DNA of 64,000 nucleotides from an uncultured Christensenella sp. (GTDB lineage Bacteria; Bacillota; Clostridia; Christensenellales; Borkfalkiaceae), in NCBI GenBank assembly GCA_910585595.1, contig CAJUET010000001.1, forward strand, positions 1 to 64,000. Direction: 5' to 3'. The translations under genes and the position numbers were made by a program. The notes beneath the pieces are model-generated. The model did not search any database. It was not told where the DNA came from and saw only the letters and a list, made by a program, of their open reading frames with translations. Of the stretch, positions 42,921-53,453 are shown piece by piece (position 1 is the stretch's first letter; each line of letters begins with the position of its first letter).

Positions 42921-44894
42921 ATGGCAAATGAGGAAAATAAACAGGTAGAGACGGATTTTCCACTGTATCTGTATCATCACGGAAAGAACGACAGAATTTA
43001 TGAAATTTATGGAGCGCATCCGAAATTAGTCGACGGACAGGCAGGATATGAATTCCGCGTTTGGGCACCGCACGCTGAGTCGGTTTCCGTTGTGGGGGAT
43101 TTTAATCAGTGGGATCCATCGCAAAATGTTATGCAACGTATGGTGGACGGCGAGTCTTACGAGTTATTTATCGCGGGACTAAAACAGTACGACGTTTATA
43201 AATATTGTATTTTCGCGCAGGACGGGAGACAGCTTATGAAAGCCGACCCCGTTGCGTTTCATGCGGAGACCGCGCCTCAGACCGCGTCTAAACTGTACGA
43301 TACGGAGGGGTACGAATGGCAAGATTCCGAATTCATGAAAAAGCGTGAAGAGCGGAACGTATTCTCTTCGCCCATGAACATTTATGAAGTGAATCTTCTC
43401 TCTTGGAAGCGTTATCCCGACGGGAACTTTCTTTCCTATCGGGATTTGGCAGTCGAGCTTGTCTCTTATGTAAAAGAAATGGGGTATACTCACGTTGAAT
43501 TTATGCCCGTGACCGAATTTCCTTACGAGGGGTCATGGGGATATCAGGTGACGGGATATTTTGCCGTGACGTCCCGCCTTGGAACACCCCACGATTTTAT
43601 GTATCTTGTCGATGCTTTCCATAAAGCGGGGATCGGTGTTATTATTGATTGGGTACCCGCACATTTCCCCAAAGATGAGCACGGGCTTTACGAGTTTGAC
43701 GGTCAACCTCTTTATGAAAGCAGTCAGTGGGACAGAATGGAACATAAGAGCTGGGGAACACGTCGCTTCGATTACGGCAGAAACGAAGTGCTTTCTTTTT
43801 TGATTTCCGGCGCGTGCTATTTCTTCGATAAATTCCATGTAGACGGACTGAGGGTAGATGCGGTTGCTTCCATGCTCTATCTAGACTATGACAAGCGCGA
43901 CGGGGAATGGGTGCCTAATATTTACGGTGAAAATAAAAACCTTGAAGCAATCGCATTTTTAAGAAAGCTTAACGAGGCGGTATTCCGCCGCTTTCCGAAC
44001 GTCCTTATGATCGCGGAAGAATCGACGGCCTGGGGACTTGTGACAAAGCCGGGCAGCGTGGGCGGACTTGGGTTCAATTATAAATGGAATATGGGCTGGA
44101 TGAACGATGTACTCTCATATGTTTCGCTCAATCCTTTCTTCCGCTCGAACAATCATAACAATCTGACCTTCTCTATGATGTATGCGTTTTCGGAGAATTT
44201 CGTACTTCCCATTTCTCACGACGAAGTGGTGCACGGGAAGTGTTCGCTCATCAACAAGATGCCGGGAACATACGAGGAAAAGTTTGCTGGCGTAAGAGCG
44301 TTTATCGGATACATGATGGCACATCCTGGAAAAAAGCTCAACTTTATGGGCTACGAATTCGGGCAGTTCAAAGAGTGGGATTATCATGAAGGTTTGGAAT
44401 TTTTCCTACGCGATACATACGAAAAGCATGGGAAACTTTCCGTCATGGTTCGCGATCTCAATGAATATTATAAATCTACGGCTTCTTTATATGAAGTCGA
44501 AGATTCTTGGGATGGTTTTGAATGGCTCGCAGCAGACGACAGGGATCGCAATATCGTTTCCTTTATCCGGCGGGACAAGAAGGGAAAAGAAGTTATTGCG
44601 CTTGTAAGTTTTTCGGGGGCAGAAGCAAAAGATTATCTTCTCGGTGTAAACGAAAAGGGAAAATACAAAATAGTTTTTAATACAGACGATATAAAGTACG
44701 GCGGTGACGGTAAGATTAAGAAAAAAGTTCTTTCGGCAGTTGCCCGTCCGAGTCATGGGAAAAAGTATTCGATCCCGATTGATATGCCTGCTTTAACTTG
44801 TATATATCTTGTTCGAGAGGAAGAGCCGATAAAGGCGGATTCTGCAAAAAACGCAGGTAAAAGGACCGTAAAACCGAACGTCGGTCATAAATAA
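42921..44894 (+). CDS. glgB: 1,4-alpha-glucan branching enzyme
   Basis: The start follows ACAGGAGGGGAAA. The 657-residue GH13 enzyme has an N-terminal CBM48 (YEFRVWAPHAESVSVVGDFNQWD) and the catalytic barrel with DWVPAHFPKDEHGL, the nucleophile Asp in GLRVDAVASM, the acid Glu in IAEEST and LPISHDEVVHGK. It creates alpha-1,6 branches in glycogen. The C-terminus ends in a short basic tail. Confidence 0.97.
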   Translation: MANEENKQVETDFPLYLYHHGKNDRIYEIYGAHPKLVDGQAGYEFRVWAPHAESVSVVGDFNQWDPSQNVMQRMVDGESYELFIAGLKQYDVYKYCIFAQDGRQLMKADPVAFHAETAPQTASKLYDTEGYEWQDSEFMKKREERNVFSSPMNIYEVNLLSWKRYPDGNFLSYRDLAVELVSYVKEMGYTHVEFMPVTEFPYEGSWGYQVTGYFAVTSRLGTPHDFMYLVDAFHKAGIGVIIDWVPAHFPKDEHGLYEFDGQPLYESSQWDRMEHKSWGTRRFDYGRNEVLSFLISGACYFFDKFHVDGLRVDAVASMLYLDYDKRDGEWVPNIYGENKNLEAIAFLRKLNEAVFRRFPNVLMIAEESTAWGLVTKPGSVGGLGFNYKWNMGWMNDVLSYVSLNPFFRSNNHNNLTFSMMYAFSENFVLPISHDEVVHGKCSLINKMPGTYEEKFAGVRAFIGYMMAHPGKKLNFMGYEFGQFKEWDYHEGLEFFLRDTYEKHGKLSVMVRDLNEYYKSTASLYEVEDSWDGFEWLAADDRDRNIVSFIRRDKKGKEVIALVSFSGAEAKDYLLGVNEKGKYKIVFNTDDIKYGGDGKIKKKVLSAVARPSHGKKYSIPIDMPALTCIYLVREEEPIKADSAKNAGKRTVKPNVGHK

Positions 44895-44920
44895 GGAATA
44901 GGGTTAGGGGGTAACTCATT

Positions 44921-46120
44921 ATGATAAAAAGAAAAAAAGAATGCGTCGCAATGTTGCTTGCGGGCGGACAGGGGAGCAGACTCTACGCGCTTACGAGTAA
45001 GATTGCAAAACCTGCGGTTGCATTCGGCGCAAAATACAGGATCATTGACTTTCCGCTGTCCAACTGCATTAATTCGGGGATCGACACTGTCGGCGTGCTG
45101 ACCCAATACGAGCCGCTCGAATTGAATGAGTACATCGGAAACGGACAGCCGTGGGATCTCGACCGTGCATTCGGCGGCGTACACATTCTTTCGCCTTATC
45201 AGGCGAAGAAAAAATCTTCTTGGTTCGAAGGTACGGCAAACGCAATTTATCAGAATTTGAATTTCATGCAGAAATACAATCCCGATTACGTTCTTATTCT
45301 CTCGGGCGATCACATTTATAAAATGGATTACTCGAAGATGTTACGTGCGCACAAGGCGACGGGTGCGGACTGTACGATTGCGGCAATCGAAGTACCTTTA
45401 AAAGAGGCGTCCCGTTTCGGTATTCTCAATACAAATGCGGACGGTTCCGTCTATGAATTCGAAGAAAAGCCCAAGGAACCCAAGAGTAATCTTGCGTCGA
45501 TGGGAATTTATATCTTTACTGCGGAAAAGCTCTTTAAATATTTAAAAGCGGACGAAGAGAATCCTTCTTCCAGCAAAGATTTCGGAAAGGACGTTCTGCC
45601 AGCCATGTTGAATGCGGGCGAGAAAATGTTCTCATATCGCTTCAAAGGTTATTGGAAGGACGTTGGGACAATTTCGTCGCTTTGGGAGTCGAATATGGAT
45701 TTGCTGGGCGCAGCGCCTGCATTTGACGTAGCCGATGCGGATTGGAAAATTCATTCCCGTAATCCGTTGGCTCCTCCCGAATATCTCGGTAAAAACGCAA
45801 TCGTTCACAATTCCATGATTGCACTCGGTTGCGAAATCGAAGGAACGGTTGAACATTCCGTGCTTGCCTCGGGCGTTGTCGTTGAAGAAGGAGCTTTCGT
45901 CAAGGATAGCGTTATCATGGCGGAAACCGTGATTAAGAAGGGGGCAAGGGTAGTTTATTCCATTCTCGACGAAAACTGTATCGTGGAAGAGAATGCCGTC
46001 GTCGGACAGGAAAAAAGCGAAAATGCTGGAATTTCCGTTCTCGGCAGAGAGGTAAAGATCGCAAAGGGCGTTTCCGTTGCTGGCGGAAAAATTCTTGATA
46101 AGGATTACAAGGGGGAATAA
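44921..46120 (+). CDS. glgC: Glucose-1-phosphate adenylyltransferase, catalytic subunit
   Basis: The 399-residue enzyme makes ADP-glucose, the committed step of glycogen synthesis. Seen motifs: [60 protein letters not shown] and [17 protein letters not shown] left-handed beta-helix C-terminal region contains the repeated VxEGAxV-type hexapeptides. It probably forms a complex with the GlgD subunit encoded next. Confidence 0.96.
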   Translation: MIKRKKECVAMLLAGGQGSRLYALTSKIAKPAVAFGAKYRIIDFPLSNCINSGIDTVGVLTQYEPLELNEYIGNGQPWDLDRAFGGVHILSPYQAKKKSSWFEGTANAIYQNLNFMQKYNPDYVLILSGDHIYKMDYSKMLRAHKATGADCTIAAIEVPLKEASRFGILNTNADGSVYEFEEKPKEPKSNLASMGIYIFTAEKLFKYLKADEENPSSSKDFGKDVLPAMLNAGEKMFSYRFKGYWKDVGTISSLWESNMDLLGAAPAFDVADADWKIHSRNPLAPPEYLGKNAIVHNSMIALGCEIEGTVEHSVLASGVVVEEGAFVKDSVIMAETVIKKGARVVYSILDENCIVEENAVVGQEKSENAGISVLGREVKIAKGVSVAGGKILDKDYKGE

Positions 46121-46124
46121 GGTT

Positions 46125-47237
46125 ATGGCGAATTCTGCAGTAGGCGTCATTTTTTCTAATATTCACGACGAGAACATTCCGGAGCTTTCCCGTCACAGAA
46201 CGATGGCATCCATTCCGTATGGTGGAAGATACCGTTTGATTGATTTTGCGCTTTCGAATATGGTAAATTCGGGGATCGATACGGTTGGAATTGTGACGAA
46301 ATATAATTATCAGTCGCTCATCGATCACCTCGGAAGCGGAAAGGATTGGGATCTTGCAAGAAAGGACGGTGGAATTATTCTTCTTCCGCCTTATTCGGAT
46401 GAAACGGATGCTCCCTATACGAACCGGCTGGAAGCGTTAAAGGGCATTACCGGGTTTCTTAATCACAGAAACGAGGAGTATGTGATCATATCCGATTGCG
46501 ACGCAATCGCACATATCGATTTTTCCAAGGTCTTCAGCTATCACGAAGAAAAGAAAGCAGATATTACGATGGTCTATCACGAGGAAACGGAAATGGTAGA
46601 TTCTTCCTATTTTATTACGATAGACCCTGATAAGACAGGACGGGTACAAACCGTAAAAATCAATCCTGCTTACGAAGGCAAGGCAAATCTCTATATCAAC
46701 GTTATGATCATGTCCAGGGAATTTTTGCTCAACACGATTGCCGATGCAACGATGCGTGGCTTCACAAGCTTCGGAAAGGATATTTTAACGAAGCACGTCG
46801 ATACTCTAAAAATATACGGATATAAATTCGATGGATACTATGCGGGCGTCAATTCCTTGCAGAAATATTACAAACACAGTATGGAGCTTTTGAATAAGGA
46901 CACCCGCAACGAACTGTTCGGTGCACGCGATATTTATACGAAAGTGCGCGACTCCGCGCCTTCCAAGTATAGCCAAAACGCGGTCGTAAAAAATTCGTTG
47001 ATTTCGGACGGTTGTCTGATCGACGGAACGGTTGAAAATTGTATTTTGTTCCGCGGCGTAAAAGTCGGAAAGGGGAGCGTCATTAAAAATTCGATCGTAA
47101 TGCAGGATTCCGTCATCGGCGAAAATGTAGAACTTGACTGCGTCATTACCGATAAAAACGTTGTCATCCGCGACAGACGGCGTCTTTTGGGTTGCGAAGA
47201 ACTGCCTTACTTTATTGCTAAGGGAAGAATGATTTAA
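46125..47237 (+). CDS. glgD: Glucose-1-phosphate adenylyltransferase subunit GlgD
   Basis: ATG 46125 is 4 bases after the glgC stop, with GGGGGAATAAGG upstream. The 370-residue protein is homologous to GlgC but lacks the GGQGSRL loop, reading VGVIFSNIHDENIPELSRHR instead, and the catalytic SGDH is SDCD. This is the usual noncatalytic, modulatory GlgD of Firmicutes. The beta-helix C-terminus is kept. Confidence 0.93.
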   Translation: MANSAVGVIFSNIHDENIPELSRHRTMASIPYGGRYRLIDFALSNMVNSGIDTVGIVTKYNYQSLIDHLGSGKDWDLARKDGGIILLPPYSDETDAPYTNRLEALKGITGFLNHRNEEYVIISDCDAIAHIDFSKVFSYHEEKKADITMVYHEETEMVDSSYFITIDPDKTGRVQTVKINPAYEGKANLYINVMIMSREFLLNTIADATMRGFTSFGKDILTKHVDTLKIYGYKFDGYYAGVNSLQKYYKHSMELLNKDTRNELFGARDIYTKVRDSAPSKYSQNAVVKNSLISDGCLIDGTVENCILFRGVKVGKGSVIKNSIVMQDSVIGENVELDCVITDKNVVIRDRRRLLGCEELPYFIAKGRMI

Positions 47238-47268
47238 AAAAACAGGAAAATAATAGGGAGAAATAATT

Positions 47269-48852
47269 ATGGCAACAACAAAAAACACAGCTCCGAAAAC
47301 GTCGAAATCCGTGTCTAAGAGCGTGAAAACCGCAGTTAAAGAAACCAAGACCGAAAAAGCCTTTGAGGAAGTAACCACCGTTAAAACGGCGGAAAAACCC
47401 GTCGAAAAGTGCGAGATTCAGGTTGTGCCGAAAAAGAAAATACTTTTCGTCGCGTCTGAAGCCGCGCCCTTTATTGCAACGGGCGGACTTGCGGAGGTGG
47501 TCGGTTCTCTTTCGAAAGCGCTTGCAAAGGACAAAAATTACGATGTCCGCGTGATCGTTCCGCTCTATCAAGACGTGAAGAAGGAGTACAGAAAGGAATT
47601 CCGCTTTATCGGTAATATATTTGTTCCGCTCTCTTGGCGGAATCAGTACTGCGGAATTTTCGAATATATTGCCAACAACGTTACCTTCTATTTTGTAGAT
47701 AACGAATATTATTTCAAACGCCCCGGCTGTTACGGCTATTACGACGATGGGGAGCGCTTTGCATTTTTCTGTCGTAGCGTTATGGAAATACTTTCATTTA
47801 TCAATTTTTATCCGGACGTTTTGCACTGTCACGATTGGCAGGCGGCGCTTTCGGCAATCTATTTGAAAACGATCTACTGCTTCCGTCCCGAATATCAGTT
47901 CATTCGTTCGGTATTCACGATCCACAACATCGAATATCAGGGGCAGTATTCGTTGGATATTCTCGAAGACCTGTTCGGAATTCCCGCCGAATTCAGATAT
48001 CTTGTCGAATACGATCGCTGTATTAACCTTATGAAAGGTGCGATTGAGTGCAGTGAGCGCTTTACTACGGTGAGTCCGACTTATGCGGGGGAAATCAAGA
48101 ATCCCTATTATTCGCACGGACTTGACAGTATCGTCCGTCGCAACGAATTCAAACTCTGCGGAATTTTAAACGGAATAGATCCCGATTATTACGATCCTGC
48201 AACCGACAAAGCGTTATTTGCGAACTATTCCGCAAAAAAACCTCAAAATAAGGCGGTCTGCAAGGAAGAATTGCAAAAGATGCTCAATCTCCCCATAAAG
48301 CCGAATACGCCCGTTATTGCAATGATTTCCCGCCTTGTAGCGCATAAGGGACTTGACTTAGTGCGCGAAGTCATTGAACAGGTTCTCCGTCAGGATGTGC
48401 AATTTGTCATTCTCGGGACAGGTGATTCCGCCTATGAGAATTATTTTAACGATCTTGCGCACCGTTATACGGGTAAAGTTGTTTCGATCATATCCTTCAA
48501 CTCCGATCTTTCACGCAAAATTTATTCTGGTGCGGATATTTTCCTCATGCCGAGTAAAAGCGAACCTTGCGGGCTTTCGCAGATGATTGCTTCACGCTAC
48601 GGTACGGTAGCAGTCGTAAGAGAGACGGGGGGGCTTAGAGACAGTATTATCCCTTATGGCGCTGGCGGAAATGGATTTACATTCCGTGACTATAATGCAT
48701 ACGATATGCTCTATGTGATCAATGAAGCACTCAATGTGTATCGGGAAGGAGAAGAGTGGCAAAAATTAGTACAGCGCGCCATGACAACCGATTTCACATG
48801 GGCGAAATCTGCAGATTATTATTTAAAATTATATAACGGTATGTTACAGTAA
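47269..48852 (+). CDS. glgA: Glycogen synthase (GT5)
   Basis: The 527-residue enzyme extends glucan chains from ADP-glucose. The GT5 core begins at about residue 57 (KKKILFVASEAAPF) and includes DVLHCHDWQAAL, FTIHNIEYQG and SKSEPCGLSQMIASRYG. A Lys/Thr-rich N-terminal extension of about 55 residues is extra. The ADP-glucose loop usually reading KTGGL is ATGGL (70-74), a variant that some GT5 enzymes carry. The order after glgD and before glgP fits its role. Confidence 0.95.
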   Translation: MATTKNTAPKTSKSVSKSVKTAVKETKTEKAFEEVTTVKTAEKPVEKCEIQVVPKKKILFVASEAAPFIATGGLAEVVGSLSKALAKDKNYDVRVIVPLYQDVKKEYRKEFRFIGNIFVPLSWRNQYCGIFEYIANNVTFYFVDNEYYFKRPGCYGYYDDGERFAFFCRSVMEILSFINFYPDVLHCHDWQAALSAIYLKTIYCFRPEYQFIRSVFTIHNIEYQGQYSLDILEDLFGIPAEFRYLVEYDRCINLMKGAIECSERFTTVSPTYAGEIKNPYYSHGLDSIVRRNEFKLCGILNGIDPDYYDPATDKALFANYSAKKPQNKAVCKEELQKMLNLPIKPNTPVIAMISRLVAHKGLDLVREVIEQVLRQDVQFVILGTGDSAYENYFNDLAHRYTGKVVSIISFNSDLSRKIYSGADIFLMPSKSEPCGLSQMIASRYGTVAVVRETGGLRDSIIPYGAGGNGFTFRDYNAYDMLYVINEALNVYREGEEWQKLVQRAMTTDFTWAKSADYYLKLYNGMLQ

Positions 48853-48878
48853 AAGTCTTTTAGGAGTTATAAAGTAGA

Positions 48879-51305
48879 ATGGAAAAACTAACCGAACAAG
48901 AAGCACATGAAATGATTGCCGGAAAGCTGACGCGTTATTTTGGCGTCAGTGCTAAAGAAGCAACGAGAGAGCAGATTTACAAAGCTGTTGTCATGAGCAT
49001 TAAGGATTTAATGCTGCAAAAGCGTCAGAAATTTTATCTGAAAACAAAAAAGGCAAAGGCAAAGCGTGTCTATTATCTCTGTATGGAATTCCTTATGGGA
49101 AGATCGCTGAAAAACAGTATCTATAACCTAGGAATCGAAAATGCTGTACAGGGCGCGTTAAAGAAATTTAAGGTTTCACTCGAAGATCTGTACGAGGAAG
49201 AACCTGACGCAGGTCTCGGAAACGGGGGACTAGGTCGTCTTGCCTCTTGCTTCTTGGACGGACTTGCAACGCAGAATTATCCGGCAATGGGCTTTTCAAT
49301 TCTGTATCAATATGGTCTTTTCAAACAGAAAATTGTAGACGGATGGCAGATTGAACTTCCCGACGTGTGGCTCCCCGGCGGATCCGTTTGGCTCACACAA
49401 CGCACGGACAGGCAGTTTATCGTACGCTTCGACGGAGAAATCGAAGAAAAGTGGACGGAACACGGTATGGAAATTATTTACCATAACGCAAAAGAGATCG
49501 AGGCGACCGCATACGATATGATGGTTTCGGGCGCAGATTCCGAAGCTGTCAGCGTACTTCGTCTTTGGCGATCCCGTGCCGTACAGAACTTTGATATGAA
49601 ACTCTTCTCGATGGGCAATTATGACGAGGCAATGCGCGACGATTCGAATGCACAGCTCATTTCCAAAGTGCTATATCCTTCCGACAATCACACGGAAGGG
49701 AAATCGTTGCGTTTAAGACAGCAGTATTTTTTGGTTTCCGCATCCTTGCAATGTATAGTGTCCGATCACAAACGCCGTTACGGTTCGCTTTTATTGTTGC
49801 CCGAAATGGCAGCGATCCATATCAATGATACGCACCCGGCGCTTGCAATTCCCGAGCTTATGCGTATCCTTGTGGATGAGAATTTTATGGAATGGGATAC
49901 GGCTTGGAATATTGTGACTTCGACCTGCGCATACACGAACCATACGGTGCTTGCAGAGGCGCTCGAAACATGGGCGGAGGATCTTGTCGCACGCAGACTT
50001 CCGCGTATACACTCTATTTTAAAAGAAATCAACCGCCGCTTTTGTGACGATCTTTGGAAAAAGTATCCCGGAGACTGGAACAAAATTTCCAGAATGTCCG
50101 TTCTCTCGCACAACACGGTGCGTATGGCAAATCTCTGTATCGTGGGCAGTCACAGTGTAAACGGTGTTTCTGCGCTCCACAGCGATATTATCAAGAAAAG
50201 CATTTTTAAAGATTTTTATGATTATACGCCGGATAAGTTTACGAACGTAACGAACGGTATTGCGCATCGCAGATGGCTCAATCAATCGAATCCCGAATTG
50301 TGCGCACTTCTTTCCGATTGTATCGGAGACGGATATGCGAAGGACGCTTCTAAATTGGGCGAATTCAAAAAGTTTGCGAACGATAACAGCGTTTTAAAGC
50401 GACTCGATGAAATAAAATCAATCAAAAAGAGACAGTTTGCAGATTTTGCCAAGAGATATCAGGGAGTGGACGTCGATCCAGATACCGCATTTGATGTGCA
50501 AGCAAAGCGGATGCACGAATATAAACGTCAGCTTTTGAACGTTCTGCATATTGTTTCTGATTATATCGCTTTGCGCGATAACCCCGATCTTGATATCCTG
50601 CCCAAGACTTATATCTTTGGAGCGAAGGCCGCGGCAGGGTATGATATGGCGAAACAGATCATGCGGCTTATTTGTTATCTTTCAGATGAAATAAATAAAA
50701 ATCCGAAAATTAAGGAAAAGCTGAACGTTGTCTATATGGAGAACTATAACGTTTCCATGTCCGAAAAGTTGATGCCGGCAAGTGAGATTTCCGAACAGAT
50801 TTCTCTTGCAGGGAAAGAGGCAAGCGGTACTGGAAACATGAAATTTATGATCAACGGTGCGCTTACGGTCGGAACGCTTGACGGTGCGAACGTCGAAATG
50901 GCGGAGCTTGTAGGAAATGACAACATCTTTATTTTCGGTTTGAAAGCGGACGAAGTAAGCGATATTTGGAATAAAGGTTACAATTCAAGCTCTTATTACA
51001 ATCAAGATATGAATATGCGCAGAGTGATCGAGGCGCTGATCGTGGGCTTTAACGGAACTTCTTTCGGTGATATTGCGAATTATCTTCTTCGTTCTACGCC
51101 CGTTGCGGATCCTTATATGTGTCTTGCTGACTTTGAATCCTATTGTCAAACACAGGCAGCAATGTCGGATCTGTACCGTAACGATAAAAAAGAATGGAAC
51201 AAAAAGTCCGTTTGCAATATTGCTGCGGCAGGACATTTTTCGGCAGACAGAAGTATTCGCGAGTACGCAAAAGATATTTGGCATTTAAAACAGCTCGATA
51301 AATAG
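48879..51305 (+). CDS. glgP: Glycogen/starch phosphorylase (GT35)
   Basis: The 808-residue enzyme releases glucose 1-phosphate from glycogen. It has EEPDAGLGNGGLGRLA, NDTHPALAIPELMR, VQAKRMHEYKRQLLN and the pyridoxal-phosphate lysine in SGTGNMKFMINGALT. The length is typical. Its place in the synthesis operon gives both directions of the storage cycle. Confidence 0.97.
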   Translation: MEKLTEQEAHEMIAGKLTRYFGVSAKEATREQIYKAVVMSIKDLMLQKRQKFYLKTKKAKAKRVYYLCMEFLMGRSLKNSIYNLGIENAVQGALKKFKVSLEDLYEEEPDAGLGNGGLGRLASCFLDGLATQNYPAMGFSILYQYGLFKQKIVDGWQIELPDVWLPGGSVWLTQRTDRQFIVRFDGEIEEKWTEHGMEIIYHNAKEIEATAYDMMVSGADSEAVSVLRLWRSRAVQNFDMKLFSMGNYDEAMRDDSNAQLISKVLYPSDNHTEGKSLRLRQQYFLVSASLQCIVSDHKRRYGSLLLLPEMAAIHINDTHPALAIPELMRILVDENFMEWDTAWNIVTSTCAYTNHTVLAEALETWAEDLVARRLPRIHSILKEINRRFCDDLWKKYPGDWNKISRMSVLSHNTVRMANLCIVGSHSVNGVSALHSDIIKKSIFKDFYDYTPDKFTNVTNGIAHRRWLNQSNPELCALLSDCIGDGYAKDASKLGEFKKFANDNSVLKRLDEIKSIKKRQFADFAKRYQGVDVDPDTAFDVQAKRMHEYKRQLLNVLHIVSDYIALRDNPDLDILPKTYIFGAKAAAGYDMAKQIMRLICYLSDEINKNPKIKEKLNVVYMENYNVSMSEKLMPASEISEQISLAGKEASGTGNMKFMINGALTVGTLDGANVEMAELVGNDNIFIFGLKADEVSDIWNKGYNSSSYYNQDMNMRRVIEALIVGFNGTSFGDIANYLLRSTPVADPYMCLADFESYCQTQAAMSDLYRNDKKEWNKKSVCNIAAAGHFSADRSIREYAKDIWHLKQLDK

Positions 51306-51321
51306 GAATAGATTGATTACT

Positions 51322-53148
51322 ATGAGTTACTATTATAATCCTTTGGACGAGGCCTGTAAAAGTATTATTGGCGGAATTCCTCGGATGAGTGAATTGACGC
51401 TGCGTATTAAAAAAAGCATAAGCGGAGAAGGGAACTTCTCCGCTCAAACTTGTACGCTGATTCTCTGTAAAGACGGGGAGGCGGAACAACGGCTTTCAAT
51501 GAAATCTCAAAACGGAGGATTTGAAATCACGTTGCAGTTTAATCAATGCGGGCTTTATTTTTACCGATTTGAACTTGACGATAAAGGATTTGATTGCGGA
51601 GAGATGCGCAGAGGGGCCTTTTCCGATGCAAAACGTTGCTGGCAGATAACTGTTTTCGAATCTTATTACCAAACTCCCGCTTGGTTTAAGGGCGGCATTA
51701 TGTATCAAATTTTTCCCGATCGCTTTTATAAATCAGGCGATATTCCTATTGCCGAACACAAAATTCTCCGTTCCGATTGGGGCGGAACGCCACGTTATCA
51801 GCCTAACGAATTCGGAAAAGTATTGAATAACGATTTCTTTGGCGGGAACTTAAACGGTATTCGGGAAAAATTGCCGTATCTTAAAGATTTAGGGATAACT
51901 ACGCTGTATTTCAATCCAATTTTCGAGGCATACTCCAATCATCGCTATGATACGGGCGACTATATGAAAATCGATCCGCTACTTGGTACAAGCGAAGATT
52001 TCGACCGACTAGTCGAAACGGCAAAGGAATGCGGAATCGGAATTATACTCGACGGCGTTTTTAATCATACGGGCGATGATAGTCGATATTTTAACCGTTA
52101 CGGACGCTATCCCGAAGTCGGCGCATATCAGTCGACAAACTCGCCGTATGCTGATTGGTACGGTTTTTATGAATTTCCGGAGGGCTACGAAAGTTGGTGG
52201 GGGATCGCCACGCTACCTGCGGTAAACGAAAATTCAGAAAGTTATCAGAATTTTATTCTCGGAAAAAACGGTGTTCTTAAAAATTGGATCAAACATGGAA
52301 TTATGGGCTGGCGGCTTGATGTTGCCGACGAAATTCCGGACTTCTTTTTGTCGTTGCTCCGAACTTCCGTTAAAGAAGAAAATCCTGATGCCGTCATTAT
52401 CGGCGAAGTTTGGGAGGACGCGTCCAATAAAATTGCTTACAGCGTGCGTAGAAAGTATTTGCAAGGCAATGAGCTCGATAGCGTCATGAACTATCCATTA
52501 AAGGATGCTATAATCAATTTTATGCAGACAGGTAATACAACAATGCTTCGGGAGACGATATTTCAGTTGATTGATAACTATCCGAAACAGACGCTCGATA
52601 GCTTGATGAATATTCTCAGTACGCACGACACGCCGCGCATTTTAACGGTGCTGGGAAATCAAGTTTGCGAAACAAAGGAGCAGATGGAAGTTGCACGATT
52701 GAACGACGAAGCAAAGAAATCCGCCAAAGCAAAACTGAAAATGGCAGCACTGCTGCAGTTTACGCTTCCCGGTGTTCCCTGTATTTACTACGGCGATGAA
52801 ATCGGTATGGAGGGCGACCGCGATCCTTTCTGCCGTAAGTGCTATGATTGGGAGAATGCTGACGAAGATTTGCGCACATATTACCGTAATTTAGGAAAAA
52901 TTCGCCAAAGTGACTTGAGGGGAATTTTCAGCGAAGGTGTTTATCGCGAAATATATGCCGATTCCTCCTGCCTTGTTTTTGAAAGAAGAACCGATTCAAA
53001 TTGCGTTTATATCTTTGTAAATTGTTCCAACCGCAACTATAACATTAATTTTCATGGGAAACATAGGGAGCTTCTCACAGAGACAATATATTGTAATAAC
53101 TTGGAGATTAAACCCTTTTCCTGCGGAATTATTCAGGAAATTAAATAG
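51322..53148 (+). CDS. GH13 alpha-glucanase (neopullulanase/maltogenic amylase-like)
   Basis: ATG 51322 is preferred to a TTG at 51313; the ribosome site is weak. The 608-residue enzyme has an N-terminal beta domain of about 125 residues and a GH13 barrel: GGIMYQIFPDRFY, GVFNHTGDDS, nucleophile Asp in WRLDVADE, acid Glu in IIGEVWED and LSTHDTPR. No signal peptide is seen, so it probably works in the cytosol on glycogen or maltodextrins. It is the last gene of the glycogen operon. Confidence 0.93.
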   Translation: MSYYYNPLDEACKSIIGGIPRMSELTLRIKKSISGEGNFSAQTCTLILCKDGEAEQRLSMKSQNGGFEITLQFNQCGLYFYRFELDDKGFDCGEMRRGAFSDAKRCWQITVFESYYQTPAWFKGGIMYQIFPDRFYKSGDIPIAEHKILRSDWGGTPRYQPNEFGKVLNNDFFGGNLNGIREKLPYLKDLGITTLYFNPIFEAYSNHRYDTGDYMKIDPLLGTSEDFDRLVETAKECGIGIILDGVFNHTGDDSRYFNRYGRYPEVGAYQSTNSPYADWYGFYEFPEGYESWWGIATLPAVNENSESYQNFILGKNGVLKNWIKHGIMGWRLDVADEIPDFFLSLLRTSVKEENPDAVIIGEVWEDASNKIAYSVRRKYLQGNELDSVMNYPLKDAIINFMQTGNTTMLRETIFQLIDNYPKQTLDSLMNILSTHDTPRILTVLGNQVCETKEQMEVARLNDEAKKSAKAKLKMAALLQFTLPGVPCIYYGDEIGMEGDRDPFCRKCYDWENADEDLRTYYRNLGKIRQSDLRGIFSEGVYREIYADSSCLVFERRTDSNCVYIFVNCSNRNYNINFHGKHRELLTETIYCNNLEIKPFSCGIIQEIK

Positions 53149-53165
53149 TATGTCAAGCATACTAT
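53145..53165 (+). terminator. Possible weak terminator in the 305-base gap before the recombinase gene
   Basis: The gap 53149-53453 is very AT-rich and I see no gene in it. At its left end an 8-bp perfect stem (ATAGTATG/CATACTAT, loop TCAAG) overlaps the stop codon but lacks a real U-tract. A second inverted repeat (AACTATTC at 53330, GAATAGTT at 53356) has no obvious role. Confidence 0.35.
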
Positions 53166-53417
53166 TCCTACTCGTATCAATATAGTTATTGATTTGCATA
53201 GCTTCTTCGATTATTGGCGTAAATAATACGAAAAAAGTAAAATTTTTTATGTGCAATGTTATTTGTTGGCGAAAAAAAATTTATTAATAAGATAACAAAT
53301 CTTAATATTCTTTGCTTAAAATAACCCTCAACTATTCTTAAAACAATGATTTTGCGAATAGTTATGTTGGTTTTAATTTGTGTACTTTACTCTTTCTTTT
53401 TTTAAATTCAGATAAAA

Positions 53418-53446
53418 TTGACAAGTCACACTAGCTTTGTTATAAT
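53418..53446 (+). promoter_or_regulatory. Consensus promoter of the tyrosine recombinase gene
   Basis: TTGACA (53418-53423) and TATAAT (53441-53446) match consensus with a 17-base spacer. The predicted transcript start at about 53453 is one base before ATG 53454. Confidence 0.88.
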
Positions 53447-53453
53447 AAAACCA

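Noticed and set aside
53418..53453. Upstream in-frame TTG start of the recombinase
   Set aside because: The TTG is the -35 hexamer of the promoter, so it would not be in the mRNA from that promoter.
53149..53453. dif-like site or mobile element border near the tyrosine recombinase
   Set aside because: No dif-like inverted core or direct repeat was found, and the operon overlap with hflX suggests a resident gene.
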